DNA from: Nemania diffusa
Lineage: Eukaryota; Ascomycota; Sordariomycetes; Xylariales; Xylariaceae
DNA: 64,000 bases
Direction: 5' to 3'
NCBI GenBank assembly: GCA_038501195.1
Contig: JBBPUQ010000011.1
Location: 2,232,001 to 2,296,000 of the forward strand
Shown here: positions 10,980-22,700 of the stretch, in pieces
How positions within the stretch are numbered: position 1 is the stretch's first letter
Layout of the letters: each line of letters starts with the position of its first letter
Notes under the pieces: model-generated
The model's database searches: none
Told to the model about the DNA's origin: nothing
The model's input: the letters and a program-made list of their open reading frames with translations, nothing else
Program-made: the position numbers and the translations under genes

Positions 10980-12922
10980 TTACCTGATCTTGATGACCGC
11001 CAACTTCTGGGCGTCGTTCATCTCACCATACATGGCACCATGCACATATGCCTCGCCAACTAGTCGATAGCCATCGCCGTCCTGACGCAGAGCCACTGGA
11101 ACCCTACCGCCCTGCAAGAGTGCGAGTCTGTCTCCTGGGACCGAATCGGGTGGTGCGAGCCCAACCAAGCCATCTGTCGTAGTGCCAAGTCGTCGGTCGG
11201 TCGCGTCTTTCATCATCTCCCAGTACTTTCCAACAGTCGAAACTGATGAGTACCCAAGCATGTTCAAGACGGGTTTACTGATCCACAATACCAACCCAAA
11301 GACGGAAACGAGAGGTATGGCAGCCGGAAGCCATGTGCATCCGCGGCCCAAAGTTAGAATTCTCCACACCGTGAGAGCAAATCTCTCGAGGGTGTATACA
11401 GCGCGGATTTCGTCTGTGATACTTTCAACCTGCCCTTCAAAGTACGTCATGAAGAAGGCGTCTTGCATACTCTCGCCCGTTGGCTTGTAGGTTGGAGATC
11501 TTCTCATAACTCTGCGTGCGAGGTTTTCCCACGATAAAAACCTGTTGACCGTCTCGATATTATCTTGAAGTGTCTGGAAGACATAGAGCAGACTAACCTG
11601 ACCAATTCCATGTTGCACAGCCACGTCGTCATCTCGCTGACCTATGCAACACTCAGCTAATTCACGTATCTCACCGATGATCACGGCCGGTAGTACAAGC
11701 GCGTGCCCGTCGGTGCTGAATGAAAGTGGACGATGCCCGCATGCCGCGAATTTGGCCGAGGCTGGTGGGTTCTCTGAAGTATATAGCATGCCTCTCTTCG
11801 TAATGGGGTGCGGTCCCTGGGGGCTCCCGTAATCAGGCACCCACGAGGGCAAATCTTCTGGGCGGTCTGGCCTGATAGACCCGACAAGACCAAGGATGTC
11901 GAGATTTCCAGATCGGCGGAACATGTCGATAGTTGCAGACGTGAATATGCTCGCAACGCTAGCTGCGTAATCAGCCATGGGCATCTCTTCTCGCTCGGCC
12001 GCGAGTCCCATCAGCCCAAATATCCGATCTCGCGCATCTGTTCCTTTCCCGCGGCGGTGTTCGAATAGTAGTTCGGACAGGGTACTGAAGTCGTGCCTCT
12101 ATGTGCGCTTCCTTCTGACCCCAAGGGCCAGGAAAGTCTTCCAGTAGCCCAGCGAACCGAAACTCAGCCCCATGACCTTCAGAGATTCCACATAAACCAG
12201 GATGGAAGAGAGGCTCTGCCAGTCTATGAGAACAGGGCCAATCAGAACATCTACCTTGCGCGGGAGCGCCACCTCCTGCACAATCCACGTCCGCCGCATC
12301 CAGAAGGACGCGTAAATGTACAATAATACCTTCCAGCGCAGGTCCGACGAGCCCCAGAGGCCGTATCGCTTCCGCTGCGCAGCATCCATCTGGAAAAGCT
12401 GCAGTGTGCTCACATCGTTGTCGCCCATCAGCCCGTCGCGACGCTGCTGCTCCCGTGCGCGGGACAACGTCTGCATGAGCTCGATGAAAGTAATTTGAAG
12501 CTTGGGCGGGACATCGCCTAGCCACACGATAGCGTTCTGGCACTGGCTGTAGATCCGGGTCATGCGGGACACCTGCGCAGTCCTGTCCGGTATGCTGGCC
12601 TGGTTGATGCAGATCTGGTCAACCAGAGAACGCGGCACTCTTCGACGGCGCGCAGGCGCACGAGAGCACGATGCAGGCTGCTAGTGATCTTGAAGGGTAC
12701 GTTCTCATTGCAGCCGATGGTCGCGTCGAAGACCGGCTTGCCCCAGACGTAGGAGAGGGCTTCGTATTGTGGGCTGGCGGAAAGATCTGCGCTAGCGAGG
12801 GTACATCTGAGCTCATCGGTGAGTGCACCGGGAAGCAGATGGATCAGTCTTATGTCGTCTAGACCATCGGCCGTCACTGCCCGATACAGCGTATTGCTCA
12901 GGTCATCGGTGTTAGACTCCAT
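10980..12922 (-). pseudogene. HET-domain (heterokaryon incompatibility) protein, frameshifted and with an in-frame TAG
   Basis: From ATG 12920-12922 the protein begins like a HET domain protein (I-R-L-I-H-L-L-P, then Y-E-A-L-S-Y-V-W-G). At the hallmark HET motif one base is missing near 12622: R-V-L-W is read in one frame and D-Q-I-C-I-N-Q in the next. The second frame continues through I-Y-S-Q-C-Q-N-A-I-V-W-L-G-D and W-M-R-R-T-W-I-V-Q-E to a TAG at 12099-12101. The same frame then resumes with H-D-F-S-T-L-S-E-L-L-F, D-A-R-D-R-I-F-G-L-M-G and the full C-terminal region, ending in G-E-A-Y-V-H-G-A-M near 10990. Apart from these two lesions the gene is complete (about 645 codons). HET proteins trigger incompatibility cell death when genetically different hyphae fuse. 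No splice sites explain either break, so this is a recent pseudogene or null allele, or the single-base gap could be an assembly error. The TAG could come from CAG or TGG. Confidence 0.85.
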
Positions 12923-15118
12923 TAGTGAGGGTCAATTAGTCTATGTCGTGAGTCGAAGTAAGCTGATCCAAAGCAGCGAGGTTTCTGTTCTACTTATACG
13001 CTCCGTCTGCCTAATCTGCGTCTCACGACTTGGCGGTCGCGCGCTTCACCGTCCGCAGTCAAGCTGCGCCGCACCCAGCCCTTGAAAATGATCCTTTACT
13101 TTAAAAAAAATCATTCAAGGTGTTTAAATAGAAAATAGCAAATTTTCGCGATCGAGGTCTGCAGCTAGAGAAAATAAAATATTACTGATAATCCTACCCC
13201 TTTTTACTAAGAATCAAAAAGAGGCTATAAATAAGTGTATTCATTTTGAGTATCGAAAACCTATCCAAGTTTGTTAACAGCTGATATTGAATTATTCCAT
13301 GAGGTGGATGGTATCTGATGAGGAGAAAGGTAATTAACGATGATATGACCAGTAGAAAGGTTTGATAGGGGTTCGAACCGCGTACATACGACAATTGCAG
13401 CTACAATTAACCCACGCTTTACTAGGATTTCTATTGTCCATACCAATGCTTCATTAAATGTGGTGTCATTACTGTCGTTAACCTCAGCGTTAGGCTCGCG
13501 AGCTTGGCACACTCCGCACTGAATTCAATAGCCTCATTTCTCGTAACTGCCGCTGAATACGCATGAATTAGCTTGAGACCTAGATTTAAACCAAGCTTCT
13601 GGGTACCCGAGTCATCACCTCCATGAGATTTACTTTCCTCGAGTTTGCAACCCCATTCTTGGAAGCTCACGAGCTGTCTAAAGCGGCCATGATCTCGGAC
13701 TGTAGAGGCAAAACCATTCTTCCAAATGTGGCCAGTGAGTTGCCGAATATATACTATTAATATTATTTACGTTTCAAATACAACTCCTCCTTAAAGAATG
13801 GATCCATTTTGCTGACAGTTTTCTTTTGTATATATTATACATAATGCATTTTCTAAGTCATACCTACCTGGTAAGTGGCGCTCTTGACACAAAAATAGAG
13901 CTTGGCGGCTTCTTTACCTTGAGCGACGCATTTCCTATTTCCTATGTCCTTATATAATCCACTAGGCATATTAAAATCACTAACTCATTTATAGAAAACG
14001 TAAACAAACAGCCACTCGAAGACATTTTCTTTACCTCCTGCAAACTCGTTATAGGCCCATTCAACGGCACGAGATACGGTCCAACAGTTCCAAGACGCGC
14101 AATACATTGATATCGCCGACCCGGACCTCCCTGCTCTTATGCATGATGACCTTGTCGTGTGTAACAAATGGAAGCCCAAGACTAGTAGCTGCCATGGATT
14201 GGAGCCAGGTAGGGAGATATCCGACATACTGGGAGCACTGCAAAGCGCGACACATAAACGTGCCCGACGATCGGCTCTACAATAAACACGAGTAGTACTG
14301 GAAGCAGAAATACATGCCTCCCGTTATCGAACCGGTAGATGAGGAGAAGGTCTCGTGTCCTTGTTTACCGGTTGCGCTAGCGAATATATAAGGGTGGCTG
14401 GCGTCTACTTAAGGTGTTCAAGTAAGTACTCGGAGCTTCGTAGGCATGCGTGGAGTCAGATCAACGATGAGTACCTTATCAACAGCTAAATACGCTAATT
14501 CTTGATGCGCAGATTCTGGCTTATGCTAGCAGTGTTGAAGTAGTGCTAATATGAGAACAAGATCCCCTCTCCTCAACGTGGTACTCGTCACCATGCATGT
14601 ATATATACCCCTCGATCCTCTGGTCGCTGTCTATTCCTATTCTTGCGTCAGGTCGACTTGGTTTCTACATGGAATGACTCGATGCGAGCACGAAGCCTCC
14701 GGTCACGAAGTATCGTCATCCTCGCAAGGTAGCTAATGGCTATTTGTACATCTTGGGGTTTCTGATGATCAACGGTCCTTGCATTCAATAATACACCTCT
14801 TCGATAGAACCAAGCCTCCGACCATTTGACATGAAATTTGGTATTTATTACTAAGTGATGATAACTTCACTTAACTTCACTTTTGCTACGGTTGGCTCAG
14901 AAGTTAATCCCTGTTAAAACACCGATAGTGAAAGATGGTCTGAGTACGAATAACCAGGGCAGGGGCATATGTGGCTGGGTTGCGCCGAAGGATTTGAAGC
15001 ACATATAAGGACTCGCACGTCAGCAATTTCCCTTGTCCTCTTTTCTTCAATTCATGTCCCAGTACGCTATGCCTCAATATGAGAAGGGTCTTCAAGATCC
15101 AGTATCGGCTCGTCTTCA
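12923..15118. other. Intergenic region between two head-to-head HET genes, with unrecognised frame remnants
   Basis: No complete gene is visible. A minus-strand frame ending at 13431 is open for roughly 100 codons from about 13750 (it includes F-R-Q-L-V-S-F-Q-E-W-G and H-A-Y-S-A-A-V-T-R-N-E). It has no start of its own; I do not recognise it. A second minus-strand frame at 14061-14255 includes F-V-T-H-D-K-V-I-M-H-K and may be another remnant. Both may be decayed accessory genes. The promoters of the two HET genes must lie at the two ends. The section around 13090-13200 is AT-rich. Confidence 0.4.
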
Positions 15119-17091
15119 ATGCCCGAATTCAAATACCAACCCCTGAATATCGCCGACCGGCAAATTCGATTACTCGTACTTAGCCCGAATCCGGGGCGCG
15201 TTAAGTGTTCCCTGCGACACGTATCTCTTTCCAAACTCAAAGACGAATACGAGACATTATCTTACTGCTGGGGTGTAAAAACAACTCGAACAGTTAAAAT
15301 CTCGGTTAATAGCTTGGATTTTCTAATACCGATCAACCTTCATGCGGCTCTATTGCGTTTACGGCACCTCGGTGACAACCGCCGCCCTAAAACACTATGG
15401 ATTGATGCTGTCTGTATTAATCAGAGCGACCCTATCGAAAAAAAAAACCAGGTGGCACTCATGGGAGACATATATAGCCTGAGTCGACGCGTTTTTATAT
15501 GGATAGGTGAACATGATGCGTTAACCGAATGGGCCTTCAAAGGATTGACATTTATGTCTTCTCGATCCAAAGCCGGCCAAAAGTTCAATTATTACGACTG
15601 GAAGTATGTGCAGCAGCAGAGTGCGAATTGTGACAATGTCAGCCAACTTTCGCGTCATCCAGTGAATCTAGACGCAGTCGTCACCGGCGCTGCTTTCAGT
15701 GCTCTGTTTTCACGGCCGTGGTTTCGAAGAGTATGGGTTATACAAGAAATTGTTTTGCCTCCTGAGGCGGTTGTTATTTGCGGTAGGTTCCAAATTAGTT
15801 GGGATGTAATCGCGAAAGCCCAGTATATATCAAAGACGAGCTTTGACGTCGACAATTATCTGGGCACAATGCTGCGCTTTCAAGCCTGGCCTGATAATCT
15901 TGCCAATGATATTTTTGGCCGCATGATGATGGCCTCACATCAGGATGCAACGAAACCAAGAGATAGGATTTACGGACTTTTGGGCATGGATTATCAGCAT
16001 GACCAAGCCTTTATAAAGATCGACTAGTATGAATATCCTGTATTTTTTAGTCCCCAATTCGAATGGATCTTATACAATTTTGCTGCAACGCTAATATACT
16101 ATCTGCTAGCGAGGTAGACGATACCCAGGTCTTTATCGAGTTTACTAGGGCCTATCTCGAGCGTACTAGCAATCTACAAGTTCTCGCTATTTGTAGAGGA
16201 TGCAAGAATAAAGATGCTTTGCAAGAGCCTTATCCGTCGTGGGCTATCGACTCGACTTACGAGGCAGACAAAGAGCCTCTAGCCCGCGATCAAATGAGTT
16301 GGAGATTTACTGAATGGGAAGGGTATCCTCACGGCTTCAGTGCAGGCGGAAGCATCCCGTGTTCCCTAACTTTTGCTGGGTACTCGTTAGGGGTTCAAGG
16401 TTTCCAATTTGATTCTGTGGCGGCATGCAGCCCCATCAACAGTCCAGGGACGCCTCGATATAAGAAAACGAGCAGAGCAGCCGGAGGCCCTATTTGGAGA
16501 AGCGCGACTGCGTTCTACTCGATCTACCTTAAAGGCGGTCTTTCTTCTTGGCAGAGTGCCCTCAGTTTTTGCCAATTCTACCTCGCGTCTAAGAAGATGT
16601 GCGAGGACGCTGGATTAGGTGTAGGGGGGACCTATCTTCCGACTAGCCAGGCGACTTTGGATGCGTTTTGGCAGATTATTCGCGGGCCAAACCTACCGAT
16701 AGACCATCCGAACGCGGAAGCCAGCGCCAGAAAACAGTTCGAAGACTTTGATGAAATGCTAAAACGTAAGACCGACGGGTCGGTTGGGGTGAAGTCTAGT
16801 GCCTCTATTATCAGCGCAATATTAGGGAACTCGACCTACATGCAATTATTTCCTCTTGTCGGTATGACAAGGCATCGCCGGTTTTTCATCACAAAAGATG
16901 GATATATGGGGCTCGGGCCGCGGGAGGCCAGAGTCGGTGATAAAATCATGATACTACAAGGACATCAAGCCCCTATTTTGGCTCGAAATAAGGGGAAGCA
17001 TTGGAACGTTGTAGGGGATGCCTATGTGCATGGTATAATGGAGGGCTCGGTATTCAGCCCGGGGAAATGTGAACTTTTGTGGTTTGATTGA
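15119..17091 (+). CDS. HET-domain (heterokaryon incompatibility) protein, intact
   Basis: Exons 15119-16026 and 16110-17091 join over an 83-base intron (GTATGA..CTAG, with a GCTAAT branch-like site) to 629 residues. The splice turns an apparent TAG into a Tyr codon. HET-domain motifs appear in order: Y-E-T-L-S-Y-C-W-G near residue 42, L-W-I-D-A-V-C-I-N-Q near 97, Y-S-L-S-R-R-V-F-I-W-I-G-E near 122, W-F-R-R-V-W-V-I-Q-E near 202, and K-P-R-D-R-I-Y-G-L-L-G near 283. The C-terminal part has the usual weakly conserved domain ending with G-D-A-Y-V-H-G-I-M. No NACHT, WD or ankyrin partner domain is attached. HET proteins act in allorecognition, causing compartment death when the partner allele differs. 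It is transcribed away from the broken HET gene to the left. The specific recognition partner cannot be inferred. Confidence 0.88.
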
Positions 17092-17564
17092 TAAATTCCA
17101 TTATATGGAACTTACCATAGTCGCCAGCCTTGGAGCGATATTCGCCAACGCTGTACAATAGGTATCCGATGTGCGAAGCGTGGAGATCGCGATCTAATTG
17201 TTGAAACCTACCTAACCTACAACATGAGGGCGAGCCGAGCATAAGGAAAGGCGCTAAGCCTAATCAGTTTTCACCATACCTTAAAACGCAGAATTATAGC
17301 GGGGTGTATAGACTCTATCTAGGGACTCTTCCAAGGACCTACAACGTACTAAGTCTACCTACCTAACACTACCTAACCAGGTAGACACGACATTCCCTGA
17401 ACTTTTCTTTATCTTGCCTTATCAGCACTGACAGCTGCATATTCCTTACTCTCCCAAGTCCCGAAATTTCCCCAAATTCGTAAACAGCTCAGTAATTTCG
17501 CCCGAATCCTTCCTACTTATTCTGGAGGATAGCCAATACTATATATACACGAACGTAAGGCGAT
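17092..17564. other. Spacer and RRP17 upstream region
   Basis: No open frame of note. Around 17335-17400 the short words ACCTACCTAAC and CCTAACCAGGTAG repeat several times. The last 150 bases, rich in pyrimidine runs, are the likely RRP17 promoter and leader. Confidence 0.45.
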
Positions 17565-18340
17565 ATGTTTGCTCGTCCGCGTCCTAAAAAGGTCCTAGCA
17601 CCGCCGCCCAAGAAGCGCAAGAGACACCATACAATCGAGGAGATAAAATTCGACAATGACGCGCGCGCCGAATACTTGACAGGCTTCCATAAGCGCAAGC
17701 TACAGCGAGCCAAGTATGCCCAAGAGCAGGCTGCGCAACAGGCACGGCAGGAGAAAATCGAGGCCAGGAAACAGGTACGGAGATTCATTCGCGTGCCGAC
17801 ATCAAGCCGCCCATCTGGGCTCGGGCTCGGGCTCGGACTGGTTGTCGTGTACGAGGCTAATTGAACGCCGTGAAACAGCTGCGCGAGGAGCGCAAACAAG
17901 AAGTCGAAGACCACGTCCAGCAAGTCCACAGTGCCCTGAAACAAGCGGCGCAGGCAGGCTACATAGAGAGCGACGACGGCGAATCCTCCTCTGATGACAA
18001 GGTTGAAGAATGGGGAGGATTCCAGGACACCCCCGGCCAGCAGGACCTGATAGACCACGAAGAGGAATACATCGACGAAGACCGATTCACGACAGTAACG
18101 GTGGAGTCGGTTAGTGTGTCTAAGGACGGCCTGACTAGCTCACGGCCCGATGAGGAAGAGTCAACGGATGAGGAGAGAGGCATAGATAAGAATACTGAGG
18201 CGCAGCCTGAGAAGAGGAGTGACAAGGAGCGGCAAGCGACTAAAAAGAAGAAGCAAAAGTTCAGGTATGAGAGCAAGCTGGAGAGGCAGATTACGAATAT
18301 CAAGCAGAAAGCAAGGAATAAAAGGAAATCCAGGGATTGA
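17565..18340 (+). CDS. RRP17: Rrp17/Nop25-family ribosomal RNA processing protein
   Basis: Exons 17565-17774 and 17879-18340 join over a 104-base intron (GTACGG..ACAG, with a GCTAAT branch-like site) to 223 residues. The N-terminus has a nuclear-localisation-like P-P-K-K-R-K-R-H-H and then the family core I-K-F-D-N-D-A-R-A-E-Y-L-T-G-F-H-K-R-K. A long basic/Gln/Glu-rich helix follows, ending L-R-E-E-R-K-Q-E-V. The middle is acidic and the C-terminus basic (K-K-K-K-Q-K-F-R-Y, R-N-K-R-K-S-R). In yeast Rrp17 is a nucleolar 5'-3' exonuclease needed for 5.8S/25S rRNA maturation and late 60S assembly. Family members in other eukaryotes are called Nop25 or NOL12. Length matches the family. It converges with the tropomyosin gene. 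Confidence 0.9.
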
Positions 18341-18702
18341 GTATTTGATCAAATTTTTTCTTTCTTTCGAGGCACTGTTCTGTAGGTGTGCTTTGTACAT
18401 TGCAATGTTTCGCGCGCATAGGTGAAGCTGCTTGGTGAGTAGGAGGACTCGCCTTCACGTCATTTGTCCATCTGTGCAATGTCCTTCTGCAATCCCTTAG
18501 CATTACTTCTCCTAACAACACTCGACAGCGTGAGCTAGTCGATCAGGTACACAGCTATCCCTCTAAGTAGGCTGACATAACACATAATAAGTGCTAGGGA
18601 AACAAAACCTCCATCTCGACATCTGCGCACTTCCTTCCATACCACCTGCTTTTTCTTCCTCGTCCTCTGGGTGCGAATCCGGCGTATCAGGGGGTGGGTG
18701 AT
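18341..18702. other. Convergent 3' regions of RRP17 and tropomyosin
   Basis: Tail-to-tail spacer of about 360 bases without a motif-bearing frame. It presumably contains both polyadenylation regions; the T-rich run just after the RRP17 stop (18350-18368) would fit the RRP17 end. Confidence 0.5.
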
Positions 18703-19459
18703 TTAGATATTGCCGATTTCTTGCTGGAGATCATCCAACTCCTTCTGGAGGGTCGAGTGTTTTTTGGCCATCTCCTCGTACTTGGCTTCCCACTGGTCTC
18801 GCTCGTTCTCGAGGGCCTGTACCTTGCGTTCAAAGTGGCCGGCTTTTACGTCAGTTTGGCGGAGCCTAGAGGAAGCAAGGATGGTTAGTTCGCTGCCAGG
18901 TGGTCTCGGGTTGGTTCGTTCCTTGCTAGGCGATGTACTACTTACTTCTCATTTGTTTCACGAAGAGTCTTGTCTGCTTGCTCGGCTTCTTCCTCGAGCA
19001 GCTGAAGTCTTCGTTGGAGGGTCTCGTTGTGCGTACCATGTTGCGAGCTCTCATCGGCCGTCTTCTTCAGCTCCTTGACGGAGGTGTCCATCTTCTCGTT
19101 CTCACTCTCGAGGAGGCCGTTCTTGTGGGTGAGGGAGGTAATCTCTTGCTCCTTAGCGAGGTTCTCTTGCTCGAGAACCTTGATCTTAGCCAGTAGCTCT
19201 TCGACTTTGGCGGAGGATTCGTCGGCTTCCAGACGAAGCTGGTTCATGCGCTGCAGCAGATAATTATATCAGTATACGTGTCGTGTATAGCACAAATCGT
19301 CATTTCATGACGAGCAGAAAATGCAGAACACGAGACTGTTCGGTGAGGGCGGTGGTGCGAATAGGCGCAGAAACACGGTTGTTGAGCTTATTGTTGTCGG
19401 TGGTGGGGTAAAGAAAGGGGAGTGGGATGCTGGTGGCTCACCTCCTTGATGCGATCCAT
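18703..19459 (-). CDS. TPM1: Tropomyosin
   Basis: Three exons (19442-19459, 18946-19250, 18703-18865) splice to exactly 161 residues, the standard length of fungal tropomyosin. The first exon is only 18 bases (M-D-R-I-K-E), joined over a 191-base intron to R-M-N-Q-L-R-L-E-A-D-E. The second intron is 80 bases (GTAAGT..CTAG). The product is one uninterrupted coiled coil with regular heptads (L-L-A-K-I-K-V-L-E-Q-E-N, L-Q-R-R-L-Q-L-L-E-E) and ends L-Q-Q-E-I-G-N-I. Tropomyosin dimers bind along actin filaments and stabilise cables for polarised growth, septation and vesicle transport. The start codon lies about 260 bases from an LTR remnant and 320 bases from the edge of the AT-rich block, so its promoter is squeezed against probable heterochromatin. 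Confidence 0.94.
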
Positions 19460-19722
19460 GGTCAAGTAGAGTATGTGTTGAGGTTCGAGTTGCTGCAATA
19501 AAACAAGACTGGAGGGGGAAGGCGAAGGGTGGGTGATGGAATGGTTTGGTGTGAAAGCAAGGTCAGGTAAGGTAAACGAGAGCAGGTCGAAGAAGGAACT
19601 AATAAAGGAAGGACGACAAATGTGAGGTTGACTGATCGACTGGATGAATGGAGTGGAATTTCATGTGGTAAAGAGGGGGGATTTCACCCGCAACTGCCCC
19701 GCTTCGACTAGCCGTCACCTCC

Positions 19723-19778
19723 TACGGTCGCCCACAGGGCTTACTGTCTCATAATTCAATTTGGTAACTACGCCGATA
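19723..19778 (+). mobile_element. Truncated LTR end (56 bases) at the left edge of the AT block
   Basis: These 56 bases match, in inverted orientation, the inner end of the LTR at 58548-58604. They share the word TACGGTCGCCCACAGGG and continue through CATAATTCAATTT to the LTR end (CCGATA here, CTGACA in the intact copy). The match stops abruptly at 19723, so the outer 330 bases of this LTR are missing and normal tropomyosin upstream sequence follows. Just inside, GGGCCCAC at 19785-19792 corresponds to the primer-binding-site-like word of the right copy. Confidence 0.75.
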
Positions 19779-22700
19779 CTACTAGGGCCCACTTTTTTTT
19801 TCTACTTTTTCTTTTAAATCAAACTTGCAATTTAACTTTTTACAATTATTTTTTTAATTTAGTAATAATTTATTTAAACTTTTATATAAATTAATATATA
19901 TATAGTTGATTTAATTATATTTTAAAATAGCTATATAAATTAAGTGCAGTTTTTTTAAATTAAATTTATTATGTATAATTTATAAGCGTGCTAGTTTTAT
20001 ATAGTTTATATATTTTATTTTTTTATTAATTTTATTTTATTTGTTATAATTGTTGTAATTATTACATAATTTTATACAAATAAATTTTATTTTTATATTT
20101 TTAATAATATTAAAAATAACTATAAATATTTTTAAATATTTTAGTTTATTTTAAATTATATAAGCAGTTTTTAATTTATTAATAAATATATTTGCTAATT
20201 ATAACTATATTTTATATTAATAAATATTGTTTTTATATTTTTAGCAGTATTAACTTTAACTATAAATATTTTTAGTTATTTTAGCTAATTTTATACTATA
20301 TAAATATATTTTAATTTATTAGTAAATATATTAAATAGTAACAATAATATTTTATATTAACAAATATTGTTTTTATATTTTTAGCAATATTAATTTTAAT
20401 AGCTAACTTTTTAAAAAATTTAAAGTTTTTTTATATTATATAAATTTATTTTAATTTACTAATAAATATATTTTGTAATAAATATAATATATTATATTAA
20501 TAAATATTGTTTTAATATTTTTAAAAATATTACTTTTAATTATTAATAGTTTTAAAAATTTAAAAACATTTTAAATAATATAAATATAATTTGATTAAAC
20601 AGTATATATATTTTTATTAAAGCTAAAAAATTTAATTGATATATTTTTTAATTAAAATTTTTAAAAATAAATTTATATTATTAATAAAAATATAAATTTA
20701 TATAAATATATTATTTATATTATAACTATAATAATATTATTATATAATATTTTAATTATTTTATTAATATATTATATAACAAAACATTTAAAAAATTAAA
20801 ACATAATTAATTAAAGTAAAAATAATATTATTAAGCAATATATTTTATTTTTTAATTTTTAATATATTGTTTTTTTTTTGCTATATAAAATTGCAGTAAT
20901 TTTGATTATATTGTATAAAATATATAAGCAGTTTATTAAAATCAAACTTAATTAAATATATAGTTAATAATATAATATTATTAAAGTTTACAAAAGTATA
21001 AAAATATATAAAACAATGTTAAAATATATAATTAATTTAAACATTAGTTAATTAGTACAGCTTTTTATTTATTAACTTGTTAGTATTTAAGCTACTTATT
21101 TTTGCTTTTTGCGTTTTTTAACTTTTTTATATTTTGCGAAAATTTTTTTTTGTATGTTTTTGTTATACTTTGTTCTGTTTATTTTTTTTTTATTATTTAT
21201 ATATTATTAATTTTTTGTTTTAGTTATTATTATGTTTTTTTGATTATTTTTAAATTTTAAAGTTAGTAATATATTTTTGTTTATTTTGCTTATTATATAT
21301 ATATTAGCTAACAATATTAAAAAATAAACTTTTTTTATTGTTAAAAAGTTTTGCTAATATATATACAACTAAATTTGCTGCTTTTTAAATACAACTTTTA
21401 TATAATTTTTTAATACATTTTATATTATATTAAACTAATATAATTTGTTATAAATATTTATATGCTATTATAATTTTAAAGTTATTATATTAAATTAAAA
21501 ATATTAAAAAGTCAAATATAAAAAAAATATTTAAAAATGTTGTACTATTATTGCATATTATTTATTTATTAAAAATATAGCAAAAGAAACATATGTGCAA
21601 TATATATATAATAAATCTTTTAGTTTAAATAATAAATGTGTTATTTTTAATAGTAACAAGTTTAATAGTGCTTGTATTAATTGCTTTTATTTAAGTATTA
21701 GCTATAACTATTTATTTTGTATTAATAAGTTATAACTTTAGTTAATTAAATATAAAAAAATAATTGCTAATTTATATTAACTTAAAAAAAAAAAAGCAAG
21801 CAGTTGTAAAAAAAGCTTGAAAATTTTTTAAAAAGTTTATAAAAAAGATTTTTAATTAAGCATTTATTAAAAAGTTAAAAAATTAACAGTTTATATTTAA
21901 ATAAGCTATTTATAACAAAACTTTAATTAAGTTGTTTTATAAAAAGTAATGTATATAAATAATAGCATTATAAATAAAAAATAAATAAATAAAAAATAAA
22001 AAATATTTATATAATAATATTATATTATATAATACTGTAATAAAACACTAAGTTTTATTATATATATAAAGTTTAATATATTAATTAAACTGATTTTTTA
22101 TATATACTGAAAAATTTAAACAGTTTAAACTTGTATTAATTTAAAATGAAAAGTTTAGTATTAAAAAACTTTGATTTTTATAAAAATGTAATTATTTTAT
22201 AATATTATAACAGTATATTTATATACAAAATTTGTTAGTTTTTATTGCAAACATATAATATTAATATAAAGCAAATAACTTTATATCGTTAGTTTTAAGT
22301 ATAAAATATAACGTTTAAATAAAAGCGGATAATTTAAACTGAAAGCTTTAATAAAACAATTTAATACTGTTATTTTAAATTTAAATTAAATAATATAGAA
22401 ATTTTAAAAAAGCTTAAAAAGTAACACTTTTAAATTAGTTAAAGTAAGTTTAAATAATATTAATATAAACTAAAAATATATCAACAGAAAATATTAAACT
22501 AAACTGTATATTTATAAATATAGCTTTGCAAGTTTTTTAACAAACAGTTGCTATTTTTTTATATAATACTACGTTTATTGTAATATAATTTATATTAGTA
22601 TATATAAAAAACAGCAGCAATTGACTTTTTTTGCAACGTTATATTTAAAACGTTTAAAAAATATTACTTTTAAGTGTTAATAAAGTAATTACAAACAATT

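Noticed and set aside
11971..12543. 190-codon alternative minus-strand frame across the HET gene
   Set aside because: It overlaps the HET reading frame, lacks HET motifs and has the Arg/Ala/Gly-rich composition of an out-of-frame translation.
13350..13400. tRNA gene, from the B-box-like GGGTTCGAACC
   Set aside because: No T-stem pairing around the loop and no A box or acceptor stem at the right distance on either strand.
16022..16062. TAG at 16025-16027 as a premature stop in the second HET gene
   Set aside because: A GTATGA donor at 16027 and a CTAG acceptor ending at 16109 splice it out in phase and restore Tyr followed by the conserved frame.
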